From Prevotella sp. (lineage in GTDB: Bacteria; Bacteroidota; Bacteroidia; Bacteroidales; Bacteroidaceae), in assembly GCA_017424205.1 (NCBI GenBank), contig JAFPAS010000237.1, positions 1-5,120 of the forward strand: a stretch of 5,120 nucleotides of DNA, read 5' to 3'. Below are positions 1-5,118 of the stretch, piece by piece. Below the pieces are notes generated by a model. It was not told the DNA's origin and searched no databases. It saw only the letters and a list, made by a program, of their open reading frames with translations. Position 1 is the stretch's first letter, and each line of letters starts with the position of its first letter. The translations under genes were made by a program, and so were the position numbers.

Positions 1-38
1 ATACAAAATAATTCTGTAACTTTGTAATCGGTAGTCAT
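1..38 (-). CDS. IS982-family transposase, N-terminal fragment
   Basis: The start codon is at 38-36 on the minus strand. The 12 complete codons, MTTDYKVTELFC, match the full transposase at 4103-5017. The rest runs off the window start. It is partial because of the window boundary, not because of a visible mutation. In a circular reading it is simply the start of the full gene at the other end. Confidence 0.85.
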   Translation of the reverse strand, partial: MTTDYKVTELFC

Positions 39-122
39 ATTAAATATTCTTGTAACTAATTGTTTTTCACCTATAAAGGTACAAAATATTTATGAGACTA
101 CCAACTTTTTATGAACAAAATC

Positions 123-139
123 TTATCCCGAACTGGGGT
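123..139 (-). repeat. IS982-family terminal inverted repeat (transposase-upstream end)
   Basis: Read on the minus strand this is ACCCCAGTTCGGGATAA. It matches the repeat at the other IS end (3987-4003, ACCCCAATTCGGGATAA) at 16 of 17 positions. The two adjacent bases, AT, are also shared by both ends, so the exact IS boundary could be 139 or 141. Confidence 0.88.
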
Positions 140-140
140 A

Positions 141-148
141 TAACTTTG
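141..148 (+). promoter_or_regulatory. Candidate -7 box of the sigma-factor promoter, abutting the IS end
   Basis: TAACTTTG at 141-148 fits the Bacteroidota -7 consensus TAnnTTTG perfectly. It would start transcription near 155, about 70 bases before the ECF sigma ATG. No TTTG-like -33 box exists 19-21 bases upstream, because that position now lies inside the IS (around 118-121, AAAT). The native -33 box was probably separated from this element by the insertion. Promoter activity after insertion is uncertain. Confidence 0.45.
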
Positions 149-163
149 TATATTGTAATTGTA

Positions 164-190
164 GTTTCGCACGTCTGCGATGTGCGAAAC
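164..190 (+). promoter_or_regulatory. Perfect 9-bp hairpin in the sigma-factor leader
   Basis: GTTTCGCAC (164-172) and GTGCGAAAC (182-190) are perfect inverted repeats around a 9-base loop. A nested alternative pairs TCGCA (167-171) with TGCGA (176-180) and is mutually exclusive with the long stem. The structure is not followed by a T run, so it does not look like an intrinsic terminator. It could be a leader RNA structure or a protein-binding palindrome upstream of the ECF sigma gene. Its role is unknown. Confidence 0.55.
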
Positions 191-224
191 TTGTGCTTTA
201 AGAGGTATATAATTCTTGTCTTTT

Positions 225-851
225 ATGAGTGTAAGGAGTAAAAGGACGTTTCAATCGAACCAGGAACTGTGGCAAGCTTTTTTGTCTTCAGACAAGGAAG
301 CGTTCGCCTGCTTGTTTGAAGAGTATGCCGATGCCATGTATGCCTATGGATGCAAAATGACGTCTGATGCCGAATTGGTAAAAGACGCCATCCAGGATGT
401 TTTTGTAAAGTTGTATAAAAACAGGCTGTCGTTGCGTGAAAATGTAATGATAAAAGGATATCTTTTTGTGACCCTTAAACACACTTTGCTAAACCTGCTA
501 CATACTCATGTCACGCTCTCTTTGGAAGATGGAGACGGCGTGCGTTTCAAGATAGACCTGCTCTCGCAAAGACTTTATGAAGAAGACTCGTCTTGCGGAT
601 GTTGTGAGGAAGAAGAGACGAGGCAACAACTGTTAAAGGCTTTGGACGAACTTACAGACCGGCAGCGCGAGGCTATATATCTACATTATATACAAGAAAT
701 CCCGTTGAATGAGCTTTCTGTACTGTTGGACATGAACTATCAATCAACGAGAAATCTTATACATCGTGCCATGACGAAGTTGCGTCAGCACATTCAGCCT
801 ACCTCTTACGCGAGTATACCATTGCTTTTGGTCCAATACCTTTCAGAGTAA
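225..851 (+). CDS. ECF-type RNA polymerase sigma-70 factor (FecI-like, Bacteroidota)
   Basis: This 208-aa protein has the two-domain ECF layout. Sigma region 2 lies at about residues 25-92, with the polymerase-binding stretch ending in DAIQDVFVKLYKNR. Region 4 lies at about 135-190, with the helix-turn-helix LTDRQREAIYLHYIQEIP followed by LSVLLDMNYQSTRNLIHRAMTKLR. It would direct core polymerase to a small set of promoters. The linker carries an acidic patch with a Cys-Gly-Cys-Cys cluster (residues 124-127). The hydrophobic tail SIPLLLVQYL is common in Bacteroidota ECF factors. No FecR-like anti-sigma or SusC/SusD gene is adjacent, so it is an orphan here. ATG 225 was chosen; an in-frame TTG at 216 has a purine-rich AAGAGG about 10 bases upstream and would add three residues. 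Its 3' end overlaps the convergent GH65 gene by 53 bp, and an IS lies directly upstream. Confidence 0.9.
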   Translation: MSVRSKRTFQSNQELWQAFLSSDKEAFACLFEEYADAMYAYGCKMTSDAELVKDAIQDVFVKLYKNRLSLRENVMIKGYLFVTLKHTLLNLLHTHVTLSLEDGDGVRFKIDLLSQRLYEEDSSCGCCEEEETRQQLLKALDELTDRQREAIYLHYIQEIPLNELSVLLDMNYQSTRNLIHRAMTKLRQHIQPTSYASIPLLLVQYLSE

Positions 852-2835
852 GGGCTTTCCAGTGCGGAGGCAGCACGCCTTGCTTTTCTTGAGTTATGCC
901 GCCGTCTGTGATGGCAAGTCCGCCGAAGCCCATCATCACGGCCTGCAAGACGCCTCCTGCGCCAGTTATGAAGTAGGGGTTTGTGCCTCCTTTTGTCTCT
1001 GCTATCACTCTGAACGGTGGGTTGAGGTTAAGTATGTAGGCGTCTTTGAAGAAGTGTGCGGCTTTGTCGGCATTTCCAAGACGTGAGTACAAGAGGGAGA
1101 AGATGGCTTGTGTCATGGCTGGTGTGTTCTTTTCCGGCACTTTTGTCTCGTAATAAGCCAGGTCTTTCTCTATCTGGTGTGGGTCTGTGATGAGTCCCAA
1201 CGGATAGGCGAGAAGATTTACATCTGCCTGTTTTATGTTGGCTCCGTCGTATTGTGAGTGTTCGCGTGTCACGCCGTCAGGAAATGAAAGCACGACAATT
1301 TTCTCCGCTATCTCGTCCCATGCCGACGTTACGGGTTCTCCCAACAGTGCTGCGGCTTGTGAGGCTGCTGCAAGATTCTGTTTCGCCACTCCGTTTGTAA
1401 AGGCATTGTCGTCTACGTTTTCTGCCCATTCGTCGGCAGCCACCACGTTGCGTATGTGGCAAGTGCTGCCATCTGCATCTTTCTCTACCCTGCTGAGCCA
1501 GAAGTCGGCGGTAGCCTTCAAGATGGGATAGCCTTTCTCTCTCAGCCATGTTTTGTCTTGTGTGACGCGGTAATAGTTCCATGCCGCCATGGCAACACAT
1601 CCGGTGATGTGGTGTTCAAAGGTTCCGGTAAGTGCCCATACAGGTGTTTCTTCAAAGCCGCTATCTGCACTTTCCCAGGGGAACATGGCTCCTGAGAAAC
1701 CATGTTCGAACGCGTTCTCTTTGGCTGCCTGTAAGCGGTTGTACCTGTACTCTATCATCGATTTTGCTAATTGTGGCTTTAACATCAGCAGGGCTGGGAA
1801 TATCCATGTGTCAGCGTCCCAGAAGACATGCCCGTTGTAGCCTAAGCCGGACAGGCCCATCGGCGAGATGGAGAGTTCGGATCCTTCGCGTACAAAGGAG
1901 TAAAGGTGGTATATCATGTTGTGGATGTCTTGTTGTGCCTGTGCGTCGCCGTCTATTATAATGTCGCTGCTCCACAGGTCGTCCCATAAAGACAGGTGGC
2001 GCGCCATAAGGCGGTCGTAGCCTTCAAGACAGGCGAAGACTGTGAGGCGCTCTGTTTCGTTCATCGGATCGGGGTGATGGGCTGATGTCAGTGTTGAGCC
2101 TACTATGCAGAAACGATATGTTTCTCCCTTTCGCAGCTTGCGCGAGAAGCTTGTCTGGTGGCTATTACTGTTGTGTGTTGCGTGTATGACGCGTGGCTCT
2201 TCGCCAGCTTTCTCTGGGAACATGAAAGCCGATGAGGCACATACGGTGAGTCGTCCTGTCGGACTTTTGGCTTGTGTGGTCAGCAGTTTTATGGCTGCAT
2301 GTCTGCGGTTTATCTCGTTGTAGAACATCCGACCGTCTCGAAAGGCGTCAGGCGTTTCTTGAGTGTTGACGGCAGCAATAGTGATGTCTGCCTTTGGCTC
2401 TACTTCTACTACCATCATGGCGCAATAAGGCAACTGTCTCAGTGCGAGATATGAACAGGTAATGTCTGCCTTGTCGGCGTATGTGAAGTGTGAGGTGAAT
2501 GTCGCCTTCTTCATGTCCAGGGTCTGTGTGAAGCCGGAAATGTTGTTGCGGTTTATACGATTGCCGTCTATTGATATAGAGCCGTTAAGCATGTTGAAGC
2601 CGTTAAGGAAGTTGCTTACACGTCCACGCCCGTATTTGTCGTAGCTTCCTGCCAGCACCACGTTGTTTGTGCGTAGCGGTTCTGGCGACGACACGATGCC
2701 AAGCATGCCGTTGCCGACAGTCACTCCGTAGTAATTGTCTGTCCGGACATCTGAAACAGTGATTTTCCAAGGGTCTTGTCCCCATAGGGAGGTAGATAGG
2801 AATAGTAGTCCGATTAAAAGATTTGTTTTTCTCAT
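799..2835 (-). CDS. Secreted GH65 family glycosidase, probable kojibiose-type alpha-glucosidase
   Basis: This 678-aa protein has a signal peptide at about 1-19 (basic start, hydrophobic core LLIGLLFL, cleavage near WG/Q) and no lipobox cysteine, so it is probably periplasmic. An N-terminal beta-sandwich region (about 25-270) precedes an alpha/alpha-barrel. GH65 hallmarks are GLSGLGYNGHVFWDADTW (327-344), GAMFPWESADSGFEETP (382-398) and DEWAENVDDNAFTN (468-481). E469 aligns with the family's general acid. E613 (AETKGGTNP) sits where hydrolases carry their general base; a phosphorylase would have a phosphate pocket there. The 144-residue gap equals the spacing I recall for Glu472/Glu616 of the Flavobacterium johnsoniae kojibiose hydrolase. 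It should be an inverting alpha-glucosidase releasing glucose, probably from alpha-1,2 linkages; the substrate is inferred. The length is normal and the frame intact. No SusCD or other glycan gene is visible. Transcription probably starts near 3160, giving a long leader. Confidence 0.88.
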   Translation of the reverse strand: MRKTNLLIGLLFLSTSLWGQDPWKITVSDVRTDNYYGVTVGNGMLGIVSSPEPLRTNNVVLAGSYDKYGRGRVSNFLNGFNMLNGSISIDGNRINRNNISGFTQTLDMKKATFTSHFTYADKADITCSYLALRQLPYCAMMVVEVEPKADITIAAVNTQETPDAFRDGRMFYNEINRRHAAIKLLTTQAKSPTGRLTVCASSAFMFPEKAGEEPRVIHATHNSNSHQTSFSRKLRKGETYRFCIVGSTLTSAHHPDPMNETERLTVFACLEGYDRLMARHLSLWDDLWSSDIIIDGDAQAQQDIHNMIYHLYSFVREGSELSISPMGLSGLGYNGHVFWDADTWIFPALLMLKPQLAKSMIEYRYNRLQAAKENAFEHGFSGAMFPWESADSGFEETPVWALTGTFEHHITGCVAMAAWNYYRVTQDKTWLREKGYPILKATADFWLSRVEKDADGSTCHIRNVVAADEWAENVDDNAFTNGVAKQNLAAASQAAALLGEPVTSAWDEIAEKIVVLSFPDGVTREHSQYDGANIKQADVNLLAYPLGLITDPHQIEKDLAYYETKVPEKNTPAMTQAIFSLLYSRLGNADKAAHFFKDAYILNLNPPFRVIAETKGGTNPYFITGAGGVLQAVMMGFGGLAITDGGITQEKQGVLPPHWKALTLKGIGPKAMVYSRKR

Positions 2836-3080
2836 AATACTGATATGTTAGTCTATTTGATTATATCGTTCTGTTGTCTTTTCCCATGTCTTAATAGCGT
2901 TGTTAGGGTACTTACATAAACAATACAAGCGAACTCTTAAATTGTACTCACCAGTCTTTACTTTTTTACGGATTTAACAGAGGAACGTTAGGTGTGCTAT
3001 TCTATGATGTAACGACGCTTTACTTTGAAGCTGATTATGAGGTGGTGACACGATGACGAATAAACCGTATATATGCGCGT

Positions 3081-3108
3081 ACACCCCACGAATCACTTCG
3101 TAGGGTGT
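3081..3108 (-). promoter_or_regulatory. Strong hairpin in the predicted GH65 leader (possible terminator or attenuator)
   Basis: ACACCCCACGAA (3081-3092) pairs with TTCGTAGGGTGT (3097-3108) over 12 positions around the 4-base loop TCAC. The one imperfect position is C-A on the plus strand but a G-U wobble in minus-strand RNA. The hairpin is therefore better formed in a transcript running toward GH65. It is not followed by a U run in that direction, so a classical intrinsic terminator is unlikely. It lies about 55 bases after the predicted start of the leader and could be a leader structure or mark the end of an upstream transcript. Confidence 0.5.
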
Positions 3109-3168
3109 GCCAACTAATAACTAACTTTTACTTTTGTGGTTTACGTAATTTCAATATGACTAACACTG

Positions 3169-3200
3169 CAAAGGTAGGTGGTTTAGTTCACCTCCGCAAT
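3169..3200 (-). promoter_or_regulatory. Bacteroidota-type promoter reading toward GH65
   Basis: On the minus strand the -7 box is TACCTTTG (3176-3169), a perfect TAnnTTTG. ATTG (3200-3197) is a near match to the -33 consensus TTTG with a 20-base spacer, within the usual 19-21. A 5-bp palindrome AGGTG/CACCT (3176-3180 and 3189-3193) lies between the boxes. The start point would be near 3160, which implies a leader of about 325 bases to the GH65 ATG. It could also serve an unrecognised small RNA. Confidence 0.6.
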
Positions 3201-3217
3201 ACCCAAATTCCGGTATT
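3198..3217. promoter_or_regulatory. Dyad overlapping the -33 box, candidate regulator site
   Basis: AATACC (3198-3203) and GGTATT (3212-3217) form a 6-bp inverted repeat around 8 bases. The core TACCCAA-AT-TCCGGTA (3200-3215) has the 7-2-7 spacing known for NarL-type regulators, although only the first half resembles the NarL heptamer TACYYMT. It sits 10 bases past the stop of the LuxR/NarL-type gene and overlaps the -33 region of the GH65 promoter. It may instead be a weak hairpin at the end of the regulator transcript. No T run follows. Confidence 0.35.
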
Positions 3218-3226
3218 TGACTTAGG

Positions 3227-3832
3227 TTACTCTTGAACCTTTACCTCGCTCAGCTCTACCAACTTATTTACTATGGCATAGATAGTCAAGCCGGCAGCCG
3301 AGTGTATCTGTAGCTTGCGCGTTATATTCTTACGGTGGGTCATTACGGTATGCACAGAGATAAACAGTTTCTCGGCTATCTCTTTATTGGTCATGCCGCG
3401 GACAATGCAGCCCACTATCTCTTTTTCGCGCTGACTGAGGGCGTCTTGGTCGGGCTCCTCTTCATCGGCTATATTTAGCAGTTCGGTAATCTTCTTTTCG
3501 AGCGATGCCATGTCATCGAACAGCGTGACACGTTCATCGTAACCCTTTAGCTGACTGCTGTCTACCATAGAGCAAAGCAGCGAAACCAGCTTTACATCAT
3601 GCTTATAGCACTGACGGAAAGCGTCTACATCAAACCATCCCTCCAGCTGCGGATTCACAATCAATATCTGCGGAGTATGCATCTCCATGCAGTGACGGAT
3701 GCCGTCTTTAGAAGTTACCTCTACAACCTCTACCTCCATATCGGGCAAGCGCTTTAGCACAGACACCAGCCCGCTACGCACTATGACCGACGACTCGGCC
3801 ACAGCTATTAAAATCTTATCTTGAAACTTCAT
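3227..3832 (-). CDS. LuxR/NarL-type transcriptional regulator with degenerate receiver domain
   Basis: This 201-aa DNA-binding regulator has an N-terminal receiver-like domain (about 1-120) and a C-terminal LuxR helix-turn-helix (about 132-191, LSQREKEIVGCIVRGMTNKEIAEKL then SVHTVMTHRKNITRKL). In a working receiver the first strand ends in two acidic residues; here it reads ILIAVAES. The phosphoacceptor aspartate position reads ILIVNPQ, with Asn60 instead of Asp. It is therefore probably not controlled by phosphorylation. ATG 3832 was chosen over an upstream in-frame ATG at 3874. A purine-rich AAAGAGGG lies about 8 bases before it, and the receiver fold begins right there. It overlaps the hemerythrin gene by 17 bp, which suggests translational coupling. 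Such pairs occur in Bacteroides; targets are unknown. Its native promoter is lost behind the IS, so transcription may come from the transposase gene, which points the same way. Confidence 0.88.
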   Translation of the reverse strand: MKFQDKILIAVAESSVIVRSGLVSVLKRLPDMEVEVVEVTSKDGIRHCMEMHTPQILIVNPQLEGWFDVDAFRQCYKHDVKLVSLLCSMVDSSQLKGYDERVTLFDDMASLEKKITELLNIADEEEPDQDALSQREKEIVGCIVRGMTNKEIAEKLFISVHTVMTHRKNITRKLQIHSAAGLTIYAIVNKLVELSEVKVQE

Positions 3833-3986
3833 TGTTGTTATCCCTCTTTTCAAGTTCCATAATAGCAGGGACAAACAAGTAATCTTCTACCCGGTTGTGC
3901 GATGCCAAATCTTCTTCACAGCTAAAAATATCGAACAACGTAGCGTTAAGCAGTCGGTTGTCGCCGTTGGCCGGATAATATTTAAT
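3816..3986 (-). pseudogene. Hemerythrin-domain protein, 3' remnant cut by IS982-family element
   Basis: The last 56 codons of a hemerythrin-type gene remain, beginning IKYYPANGDNRLLNATLF. The motif HNRVED (His30, Asp35 of the remnant) fits the final His-x4-Asp iron-ligand pair of hemerythrin domains and is followed by YLFVPAI. From memory, intact Bacteroides homologues run about 230-250 aa, with an equivalent KYYPA segment near the C-terminus. Roughly three quarters of the protein, including the other iron ligands, is therefore missing. The IS end at 3987 falls exactly between codons. The open frame continues about 14 codons into the IS before a stop, with no start codon. It overlaps the LuxR gene by 17 bp; in intact form the pair would plausibly be a diiron O2/NO/iron-responsive module. 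The N-terminal part is not in this window. Confidence 0.82.
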
Positions 3987-4003
3987 ACCCCAATTCGGGA
4001 TAA
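3987..4003 (+). repeat. IS982-family terminal inverted repeat (transposase-downstream end)
   Basis: ACCCCAATTCGGGATAA matches the opposite end (minus strand of 5102-5118) at 16 of 17 positions. The boundary is supported independently because the hemerythrin reading frame resumes with ATT AAA TAT TAT immediately outside it. Confidence 0.88.
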
Positions 4004-4102
4004 AATAGCGATTAGTTGCATGTTAAGACAGATACATGAATCCTCTTCCCATGCCATCAGACATGGGCTATATATAAAGAATCGAAAGAGATTATTCTGT
4101 CC

Positions 4103-5017
4103 TTAGAACAATGTAAGTTGCTTCGTGTCTTCGATGCAGTATCCTTGCAATGCCTTTGGCTTGTTATCAAAGAAACAATATGCTCCCAAGGCAGAAATAA
4201 GGTTCATGATAAAGTTGCTTACAGATCTATGGCGTGAATGTACAATCTGTGCCGTATTCTTCAGCATGTCGTTAATGGTTTCGATAATGTATCTCTTGCG
4301 CAGCATCATTCTGTCATAGAATGGCATCAGCTTGTTTTTCATGTTTACGCGCAACCCTGTCACCAGCTGTATTCCATCCTCAAAGAGGAAGTCAAACAGC
4401 TTTTGCGAAATATAGCCTTTGTCAGCGAACAGCTTGCCATACAAACGTTTAGCAAGAACCTTGAACACATTCGGGTCCTTGTCGCTGACATTTGCACCAG
4501 TAAGTACAAACGCTATTATCTCGCCTCTGTCATTGCACGCAAGGTGGAGCTTAAAGCCATGGCACCAACCCATAGTTCCTTTTCCGTCAGTGGCAATTCC
4601 CTTGAATACCTTATTGGCATATCTCCTGAGATTATGGCATACGGGTATCATCGTGGAATCAACGAATGTTATGCCGGTACATCTTCCGAAAGCTCCCAGA
4701 TTAAGGAAGAACATGAGCTGGAAGAACACGCGGCTTTCCAACTCCACAAAGCGGTTGTACGACACGGCTTTCGGAAAATAAGACTTCATCGTACCCTTAA
4801 TGAAGAACAGGTAGTAGTGCTTGAAATTGCGGAATGTACCAAAATGAAAATACAACAGAATGGTCATGATTTCACTGTCGGACAACGATGCTGCACGCCG
4901 TCTACGCTTCACTCCGCTATTGTCTTCCAGCAAATTTCCTGCATTTTCTGCATCAAAATGTTTGCAAAACTCGTCTATAATACAAAATAATTCTGTAACT
5001 TTGTAATCGGTAGTCAT
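4103..5017 (-). CDS. IS982-family DDE transposase
   Basis: This 304-aa transposase catalyses cut and strand transfer at the ends of its own element. The N-terminal region (about 1-100) is the DNA-binding part, with a basic KRRRR run at 37-41. The catalytic DDE triad can be placed at D120 (ITFVDST), D199 (LFADKGY) and E246 (RYIIETINDMLKN), with the HGFKLHLACNDRGEI stretch (153-167) typical of IS982/IS4-like cores between them. The frame is intact with no frameshift, so the element may be active. The start ATG 5017 lies about 100 bases inside the IS end, behind a plausible Bacteroidota promoter. After its stop, 116 bases remain to the IS end without a good terminator. Transcripts may therefore read into the hemerythrin remnant and the LuxR regulator on the same strand. 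Confidence 0.93.
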   Translation of the reverse strand: MTTDYKVTELFCIIDEFCKHFDAENAGNLLEDNSGVKRRRRAASLSDSEIMTILLYFHFGTFRNFKHYYLFFIKGTMKSYFPKAVSYNRFVELESRVFFQLMFFLNLGAFGRCTGITFVDSTMIPVCHNLRRYANKVFKGIATDGKGTMGWCHGFKLHLACNDRGEIIAFVLTGANVSDKDPNVFKVLAKRLYGKLFADKGYISQKLFDFLFEDGIQLVTGLRVNMKNKLMPFYDRMMLRKRYIIETINDMLKNTAQIVHSRHRSVSNFIMNLISALGAYCFFDNKPKALQGYCIEDTKQLTLF

Positions 5018-5052
5018 ATTAAATATTCTTGTAACTAATTGTTTTTCACCTA

Positions 5053-5083
5053 TAAAGGTACAAAATATTTATGAGACTACCAA
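5053..5083 (-). promoter_or_regulatory. Candidate transposase promoter
   Basis: On the minus strand TACCTTTA (5060-5053) is a 7-of-8 style match to TAnnTTTG, and TTGG (5083-5080) is a weak -33 box with a 19-base spacer. This would give a leader of about 30 bases to the transposase ATG at 5017. The same pair exists in the left copy at 74-104. It points into the IS, not outward. Confidence 0.45.
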
Positions 5084-5101
5084 CTTTTTATGAACAAAAT
5101 C

Positions 5102-5118
5102 TTATCCCGAACTGGGGT
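5102..5118 (-). repeat. IS982-family terminal inverted repeat (transposase-upstream end, right copy)
   Basis: On the minus strand this reads ACCCCAGTTCGGGATAA, the partner of 3987-4003. The window ends two bases beyond it. Confidence 0.88.

Larger units (their letters stand above)
1..139 (-). mobile_element. IS982-family insertion sequence, terminal fragment at window start
   Basis: These bases are identical to 4980-5118, the transposase-upstream end of the complete IS982-family copy later in the window. They hold the first codons of the transposase, its upstream promoter region and the terminal inverted repeat at 123-139. The window begins inside this IS copy, so its remaining roughly 1 kb is not shown here. 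If the molecule is circular, this is the same physical copy as the one at 3987-5118. If it is linear, it is a second copy in direct orientation. Confidence 0.9.
1..141. repeat. 141-bp direct repeat, left copy (identical to 4980-5120)
   Basis: Base-by-base reading of 1-141 against 4980-5120 shows no difference, at an offset of 4,979 bp. The match reaches both physical ends of the window, so the real repeat may be longer. It covers 139 bp of IS sequence plus two bases (AT) beyond the IS end. Either the sequence is circular with overlapping ends, or two direct IS copies bound the window. Confidence 0.97.
2836..3226. other. Non-coding regulatory stretch between GH65 and the LuxR regulator genes
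   Basis: About 390 bp hold no convincing gene on either strand. The minus strand carries a promoter-like pair (3169-3200), a hairpin (3081-3108) and a very short reading frame of 8 codons starting at 2887 that stops before the GH65 ATG. No Shine-Dalgarno sequence stands in front of the GH65 ATG, which is common in Bacteroidota. No TAnnTTTG box closer to GH65 was found on the minus strand, so the far promoter probably serves it. Only a weak plus-strand box (TACTTTTG, 3129-3136) without a good -33 partner was seen. Confidence 0.6.
3987..5118 (-). mobile_element. Complete IS982-family insertion sequence (1,132 bp)
   Basis: A single transposase gene (4103-5017, minus) is bounded by 17-bp terminal inverted repeats that differ at one position (3987-4003 and 5102-5118). 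The length of about 1.1 kb, the ACCC-type ends and the DDE transposase fit the IS982 family, which in Bacteroides includes IS1187. The left end interrupts a hemerythrin-domain gene. The left flank ends ATTTAAT. Only AT is visible on the right, so a 7-bp target duplication ATTTAAT cannot be excluded if the next bases are TTAAT. In a circular reading the right flank is ATAACTT, and then there is no duplication. Confidence 0.88.

Noticed and set aside
288..482. 64-codon minus-strand frame inside the sigma-factor gene
   Set aside because: It is antisense to a clear ECF sigma factor and has no domain signature.
862..2785. Several 60-109 codon open frames on both strands inside the GH65 gene
   Set aside because: They are shadows of the GH65 coding frame, with no recognisable motifs and mutually overlapping frames.
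2844..2918. 24-codon plus-strand frame in the intergenic region
   Set aside because: It is very short, has no ribosome-binding site or promoter, and no recognisable content beyond a hydrophobic run.
4048..4067. CCCATG/CATGGG hairpin after the transposase as a terminator
   Set aside because: The stem is only 6 bp with an 8-base loop and no T run on the minus strand.
3897..4106. 69-codon plus-strand frame across the IS border
   Set aside because: It spans the junction of the IS and the hemerythrin remnant, which explains it as chance; the minus-strand frame there is the real one.
4238..4990. 250-codon open frame on the plus strand
   Set aside because: It lies fully antisense to the intact transposase with its DDE triad, and its translation shows no recognisable domain.
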